Source: Echiichthys vipera (Eukaryota > Chordata > Actinopteri > Perciformes > Trachinidae). From it: a stretch of DNA of 64,000 nt. This document shows, piece after piece, positions 48,761-64,000 of this stretch. The stretch is from the NCBI GenBank assembly GCA_963691815.1, contig OY829650.1, forward strand, positions 13,616,851 through 13,680,850, written 5' to 3'. Position 1 is the stretch's first letter; every line of letters starts with the position of its first letter. Made by a program: the position numbers and the translations under genes. The notes under the pieces were generated by a model, which made no database searches, had not been told where the DNA came from, and saw only the letters and a program-made list of their open reading frames with translations.

Positions 48761-50637
48761 CTATACGCATCAGCTGTTCTGCGTTTTAGTTGGACGGTAG
48801 GCTAAAAACCACAACCAATCAGTGGATGGGTGGATGGAACAATATAACAACCATTAATTATTCTATCCTTCATTTTATATATTTAGCCCATTGTATTTTC
48901 TGTCTATCTTGCTTTGATGGTCTAAATGCTGAAATGCAAGTGGATAAATACAGAATTATTGTTATATTTTTGCCTGACACACCCCATAGTAGTCCCATAA
49001 AGTCCCACATTCACTGTACGTGCATAACTATGTCAATATCTTACTTTAAATCTTGTATATTTTAGTTTATATTGTGAACACATGGTGCATATTCCCAAAT
49101 TAATTAAATACAGTCAAATTACCACAAACTAACTGGCACATTCCATCATATCATGCAGGTGATCCTTGAGTCAGGATTGTTTTAACAAACTGTTTCCAAG
49201 GTCTAGAATATACTTAACATGCTAAAATCACAAGAGCTCACATCTGAACAGATTCATCTCCATGGCAACTGACTTAACCCCATCAGCTGATGAAGACAGT
49301 ATGGGTAAAAGTTCAAGTACAGAGCCAGGTCTGCATCAATTAGAGATTGTTTTGTCAAAAATAGGATTCCAGCATTGGGGTTGTCACTGCACATAATGCA
49401 GCTGCCATGCTGACTGTTGTGTGCTCTGTGCTTAAGGGGAATTTATGGTGCAGCCAAATAACATGTGAGGATGGGGAGGGTCAACATCTAACACCATAAC
49501 CCAGCCATGTCTGTGCAGGAGCATCGGGTCATTGACAGTTCCCTATCATGTCATCTGGCAGGTGACAAAGAGATGACTGTTCCTCAATTACCTATCAGGA
49601 AATGGCAATTAAGCAGCATCTGATTGTAATCAAACAACTAATAAGAAAGTTCCTGGTAAGGTTCCAAGTGTGTTCAACATGTGTATCCAAGGACAAATGG
49701 ATCCACAGGCAGATAATGGAGCTGGCAGCAGCAGCACACGCATGTTGCCTCCCATCAGAAACCCGAATGAGGTTCATGTCTGGCACTAATCACAGCCATG
49801 ACCTTGACCTCGATTGGCAGAGCATGTCTGTTCATCGAGGGCCCCAAGGGGACAAGCAGAGAACAGATGCATCATGCGCACATACACATCCCAGTGTAAT
49901 TTCCTGGAGGTGCCTACTAATTCATTTGACTTTCTGGAGCAGCATGACCCCAATACATTGCATAGAATTTTGCTCCTTCTCTCTCTAACACACACCCACA
50001 AACTCTCACTCTCTCACACATGGCCTGTACTAAAAAATTACACACACTCCCTAACACACAGTCTCTGTCTCTCTTCTCTTTCCTTATCTGGTCGCTTGCT
50101 CTTAGCAATCAGTCTGCCATCCATCAGTAATAATGTGGGCATTTAATAAAGCCAACACCCCGATGGAATAAAATACTGTTCCAGAGAAGATAAGCCTGCC
50201 AGCAGCCAGCCATCTCTAGCTGAGTGCAGGCAGGGCAACAGCTCAGTAACTGGGCAGTCATGGAATTAGAATAAATAGAAGGGGCACCTCCTGGGGTATC
50301 ATGGTAATCTCATTCAATAGGTACATCTAACATGGGTGACATCACATTTTAATATTACCATGGAAATGAATGAAGCAGTCCAACCGTGAGTGCAATTGCT
50401 CGTTACAACTGAATTGGACTGATGGAATCACTGTGTATTGTGGCCCTTCATGCACTCTTCCATATGATTGTGTTTATATTATGATAGATAGATATATTTC
50501 CTAATAACAATAGTCAATTTTTAATCTTCTGTATACCTTTTCTGTAGTAATATGCACAAATTTGTGAAAATTACCAACCTTTATTTTATGATATAGTATG
50601 GTATGACTGAAAAATATTTGAATGCACATAAACAATG
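48761..50637. other. Intergenic DNA, no gene seen
   Basis: AT-balanced sequence without long repeats. Segment 49500-49660 (with GGCAATTAAGC and CTGATTGTAATCAAAC words) and 50150-50450 have the look of conserved noncoding elements, but I cannot test this. Confidence 0.5.
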
Positions 50638-51004
50638 GTTGAATTATTCATTCATTCATTCATCTTCAACCGCTTGTCCCTGTCTGGGTCGCGGGAGGGG
50701 GGGGGGGGTGACATCGGGCGTGAGGCGGGGTACACCCTGGACAGGACGCCAGTCAATCGCAGGGCACATAGAGATGAACAGAGACAGACAACCACTCACA
50801 CCTACGGGCAATTTTAGAGTCATCAATTAACCTAACACCTGCACGTCTTTGGACTGTGGGAGGAAACCAGAGAACCCGGAGAAAACCCACGCAGACACGG
50901 GGAGAACATGCAAACTCCACACAGAAGGGCCCCAGCCGGGATTCAAACCAGAAACCCTCTCGCTGTGAGGCGACAGTGCTAACCACCACAACACCGTTGA
51001 ATTA
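50638..51004 (-). mobile_element. tRNA-derived SINE (V-SINE-like) with perfect 9-bp target duplication
   Basis: Read on the minus strand, the element starts with a tRNA-like head. Box A-like GTGGTTAGCACTGTCGCC is followed by box B-like GGTTTGAATCC. The conserved body is GGAGTTTGCATGTTCTCCCC, TGCGTGGGTTTTCTCCGGG and TCCCACAGTCCAAAGACGTG. An LINE-type tail GGCGTCCTGTCCAGGGTGTA then ends in GAAT repeats. The 9-bp word GTTGAATTA flanks it exactly at 50638-50646 and 50996-51004. The G-run at 50695-50709 is a slippage scar. Confidence 0.85.
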
Positions 51005-51626
51005 GGCCTATCAAATTATCTACAATTAAAATAAAGCAGACACAGTCCATAAGTTACCTTTAAGCAAGATATATTAAGAGTTTGAAGTTAGTGTTGAAAT
51101 ATTCAGTGATAATTGACAGTATTGCAGTAAAGACTACACGAGAAGAAAAGGAGGAAATAACTTGCATGTTTTGCAGACAGATATACAGTTTCATCTCAGT
51201 TACAACCCTGTATATTTACATGGAGACGAAAACATCTGGACTGTCCTGGAGAACATGCACACACACATATAGAGAAACATGCTCACACATACAGATAATC
51301 AAAGAAATTCATGCAAAAAGGGCAAAAAAAAACAAAAAACCTACATAGACAAAACACACATCAGAGGAGCAGACACACATCTTGAGCAGAGTTTTATGCC
51401 CTCAAAATCTGAAAAACATGTAGTTGTGGAATGCAGGAAGATAAGAGGTTCAGACCGGTGGCACACAGCAGTGAGTCAAAACTAGGTTTTCTCCAGAAAT
51501 ATGCAGTCAGACAATTTTACAGACACTTAAACATAAAACACAATTGTACATTAATCAAATGCTTGCCAACCCACCCACAAAGACACACACGTGAGAATTT
51601 TAATGCTGCGTACCACTTATTAGAGA

Positions 51627-51668
51627 GTGTGTGTGTGTGTGTGTATGCGCTCGTGTGTGTGTGTGTGT
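51627..51668. repeat. (TG)n microsatellite with CGCTCG break
   Basis: Two short TG tracts joined by ATGCGCTC. Confidence 0.85.
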
Positions 51669-51866
51669 GAACAAGCATGTCGATTTTGATTTTGTGACAC
51701 AGAAGACTTGTTTTATTGTCTCATCTTTCTGTCAAATATTTGTCTCCTGTTGACCACTAATGCAGAATGACTATTGTGAAATATAATAGAGGAGAAATTA
51801 GAGAACCTGAGGCGGAGCAAGCAAATGTGCAAATGACAAAAAGCCACAGAGGATGAAACAGCATGG

Positions 51867-51976
<110 letters not shown>

Positions 51977-54055
51977 GGGGCGGTGCAAAATAACTCTAGA
52001 AAGGACATCTGTGTGTGTGCATCAAAGACGGGGAGAGAGAGAAATAGCTGTCTCGGTCATAAATCTGCCCCCAGCCAATCTAATTGGCCATAACCATATA
52101 TCAGTCCATGCCACTCTACTGCTATTAACCATGAACCTGGGCCTTTCTGTCACTTGCATAATATAAATTACCGCCTCGAGGGATGGTTTCAAAGGTACAA
52201 ATCAGGTTCAAGAGTAGCAAATAGCATGTTGCGGTGATGACACTAAAAACTGCATGACGGATTCAGGTGAAAATCCTGAAAATGATCACATTATGATCTG
52301 ACCACTGAATACACATTTTGATTATGGGATTTATTTTTGGCAGTTACATCATACTCAAGCAGTGAGCAACAGAGATGGCTGACAAACTGAATTACTGCTG
52401 ACTTATGATGGAACTGGCCCTCTGATGCACATATAAACCATAAACAATCCATAGTGCATTAACTGCCTAGAAGCAGAGATACTATGGCCGCCGTTGCTTC
52501 CTGATTTTTTTTTACAATAAAACTGGTCTTAGCAAGGCAATGTTATACTAATAATAAATAATAACAATACACAACTCTTCCTCCTCTGGGTAATCACTTT
52601 CCTTTATGCCCCTGTGTCCTTGCTGACAGGGACCGGGGCCTGAATTCTGCAAGCAAAGGACCGTCTCCCTGCTCTCATCATGTACTTGTTCCCTCTAAAA
52701 CAAGTTTACTTTTAGCAAAAACCCACAAACACACTTGTTCAATATGATTTGAAATTAGTGCTAACTGCAAATATGTTGTCAAGATGTATGTCAAGAGACT
52801 ACGAGAGCCATTTCACTCTTTGAGAGATAGAAAAAATGTTCTCCCTGTGACCACATACCGTATACAAGTAAAGCAGTGAAAAGCAAAAATCTCCATGCAC
52901 CACATGGTGTCTGAGATGCACCTGAATATAAGGAGGGTCTCTGAAGTGACGAGCTAATCAAAGAGTCAATAGCTGAAGAAAAAAAAGATGAGGTCGCATG
53001 ACAGGGCAAGGTGGCTGATTGCTCATGTATACACTTGCACACGTGGCTGCGGTGACACTGAAACCTCATAGAATTAAGCTACAGCTGCAAAGGATCATGA
53101 GGCCACAGGGTAAGAAATTAAATACCAGGGCTAGAAAGCAGGGAAGGACAGTGCTGGCAAAAGGGGTGCGACACACAGACACAGCTACAATTCAGGTCTT
53201 GGCTGCAATAAACTGCTTCATATGTTCCTTAGTCCAGCAATCTAGTTCAAAAGAACAAACCAACACAAAAACATGATACTGAAATACCTTCAAATCTACA
53301 CACATATAACAGTGTTCGGGTCTTGAGAGCCTTTTTTTTAATAAAGAACTGGTGTTTAACAAACATTGAGCCTCATGCAGGAAGCAATATACCAAAAAAT
53401 GTTCATTATCATGATTTGTTAGTACTACATATTGATTTCTGGAATTTATCCATGTTTTCCTATTTTTGCTCTCGTCTTCAGTATGAAAACATTTCACAAG
53501 TGTCGAGAGCACTCTTACAAACATCTCAATTTCACAGTCCACAAATTCTTTATCGAAAGCAAAGAAACAAGTTTTAAATGTGAAAAAAAACGTTTTAACA
53601 AAAAGTGCATTATCATATTATCAAATTTAGATTCTTACATATTATAGGCTATATTTGTTTAATTTATGAAAATGTTTCTGATTTTCCTGTAATGCCAGTA
53701 TTGACAAAACAATGTTTACGTTAAGTTTATGTATGAGTATGTCGATTTCACACTGGTAGCATCTCTCCACTTCTGGGGCATGTGTGTTTGCATACACAAC
53801 ACCTGCCCTTATACGGTGTTTAGGGGGTGAGACCTATGCTAATAAACAATCATGACCAGGAAGAATTCATCACTCAGCACACCGTGTAAGAGCAGATTTG
53901 GATGATTAAGTTTGGTGCATCTGGGATTGATTTTTTTTCCTTAACAGAAAATTAAGAGAAATTTAGGAGGATGTTTCTGCATGAAGCCTGATTTCTGGCT
54001 TGGTTATGTAACATACAAACAATAAATACAAGAATCACGGTCATTTTATCTATTT

Positions 54056-54061
54056 TTTATT
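54056..54061 (-). terminator. cwf19l2: Candidate poly(A) signal of cwf19l2
   Basis: AATAAA on the minus strand 202 bp after the cwf19l2 stop codon, in an AT-rich context. This would give a short 3' UTR. The call rests on the hexamer alone. Confidence 0.35.
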
Positions 54062-54159
54062 TGAGTAAAAATGTTGCCACATTGTTATTATAACTTCTAA
54101 TAATTATAGTAAAGTCAAATTCTGAATTGGTAGGTGCAATGGTGTATGCACCACAGTGT

Positions 54160-54180
54160 TTATATATATATATATATATA

Positions 54181-54219
<39 letters not shown>
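54160..54219. repeat. Compound (TA)n-(TG)n array
   Basis: About ten TA units, a CACG step, then 18 TG units. It sits between the cwf19l2 stop codon and the candidate poly(A) signal, so it would be in the 3' UTR. Confidence 0.9.
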
Positions 54220-54222
<3 letters not shown>

Positions 54223-54262
54223 CTTTACTACTAAGTGTACACCTTTCTGTGAGGCTTTCCAG

Positions 54263-63408
<9,146 letters not shown>

Positions 63409-64000
63409 CTAAGTAAAACATGAAGAAGAACATTTGAAGGGCAGACCAAAAATAAGAGGTAGAAAGGGGAATTTAAAAAGTGAAGGCTACCAAACATTTT
63501 TCAATTTCAACCACAATATACAACCAATGTATGGCAGAACAATTTCACCACCTTAACAAGAAAACATTTTAATTAAATGCATGTGTCCAGTTGGTTCATG
63601 GAGTTTCACAACCACATCATAATACTAGTGATATACAAACACCTTGTCTAGTGTCCTCTTGTTCAGCATCTCATTTCTTTTCCTCCAGATTTCCCCCATA
63701 CAACAGGATTTACAGTATTGACTTCATTGTGTCATCCTAATAATATTACTAAACCTCGTGTTTAGTGACTGCAGACCTGTCTCCTGTCTGTGTGCAAAAC
63801 AAACACTCTGCCTTGTGCCCCGTGTGTCCGTATGAGACCTTAAGGGTGAGGGGCGTGACAATGCCGTGTTTGATAATCAGAGGGCTGCTCACCCTGCACA
63901 CTCTTATTAGCAGGGGGTCAGATGCCCATGTGGGACTCAAAGGCTCTTTGCGAACACCCAGAAACGTCTCTATTCACCACAAAATAAGAAGAAAATAGAA
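63409..64000 (-). other. cwf19l2: cwf19l2 intron (partial, to the right edge)
   Basis: No further exon with family similarity is seen. The remaining 5' half of the gene should lie to the right. Confidence 0.7.

Noticed and set aside
50940..51000. tRNA gene
   Set aside because: Box A and box B-like words are the head of a SINE; there is no cloverleaf or intact acceptor stem.

Overview
This is a piece of vertebrate nuclear DNA, almost certainly from a ray-finned (teleost, probably percomorph) fish. The reasons are the split genes with GT-AG introns, very dense (CA)n/(TG)n and (GA)n microsatellites, many teleost-type hAT MITEs, tRNA-derived SINEs, a Penelope-like relic, and a pair of genes that are also close neighbours on human 11q22. 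There are no bacterial genes, CRISPR arrays or structural RNA genes. Most open reading frames are translations of dinucleotide repeats or of purine-rich intron sequence.

Two protein-coding genes are supported, both on the minus strand. (1) gucy1a2, the alpha-2 subunit of NO-sensitive (soluble) guanylate cyclase, is complete from start codon (47709) to stop codon (12766). It has nine coding exons that join in frame to 2,427 nt, or 808 residues. (2) cwf19l2, a CwfJ-family spliceosome-associated lariat-debranching cofactor, is represented by its last ten coding exons (63408 down to 54263). These give 430 residues, covering the conserved CwfJ C-terminal domains; the 5' half lies beyond the right edge. 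The two genes run in the same direction, with cwf19l2 upstream of gucy1a2 and about 6.5 kb between them.

Layout: 1-12765 is downstream of gucy1a2. It holds a presumed long 3' UTR (to about 10.5 kb) and then intergenic DNA with a teleost repeat (3262-3530) and a hAT MITE (5646-5860). 12766-47709 is gucy1a2, whose introns carry a Penelope-like RT relic, Tc1 and hAT transposase fragments, a LINE 3' end, several MITEs, and about a dozen long TG/CA/GA arrays concentrated between 38.8 and 46.8 kb. 47383-48760 is a CpG-rich promoter and first-exon region. 48761-54262 is the spacer, with a V-SINE-like SINE flanked by a perfect 9-bp target duplication (50638-51004). 54263-64000 is cwf19l2, with more CA arrays, an old MITE and another SINE.

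Biology: the alpha-2 subunit pairs with beta-1 to make cGMP in response to NO, and its C-terminus ends in a PDZ ligand that tethers the enzyme to synaptic membranes. Cwf19l2 acts in the nucleus in post-splicing lariat turnover. The two genes are neighbours by ancestry and there is no sign that they work together. I did not find a new multi-gene system. The most unusual items are lineage-specific inserts in the gucy1a2 N-terminal half, a 111-bp cwf19l2 intron that is mostly a TG array with the splice donor inside it, and a degraded hammerhead-like motif in a retroelement-like tail.
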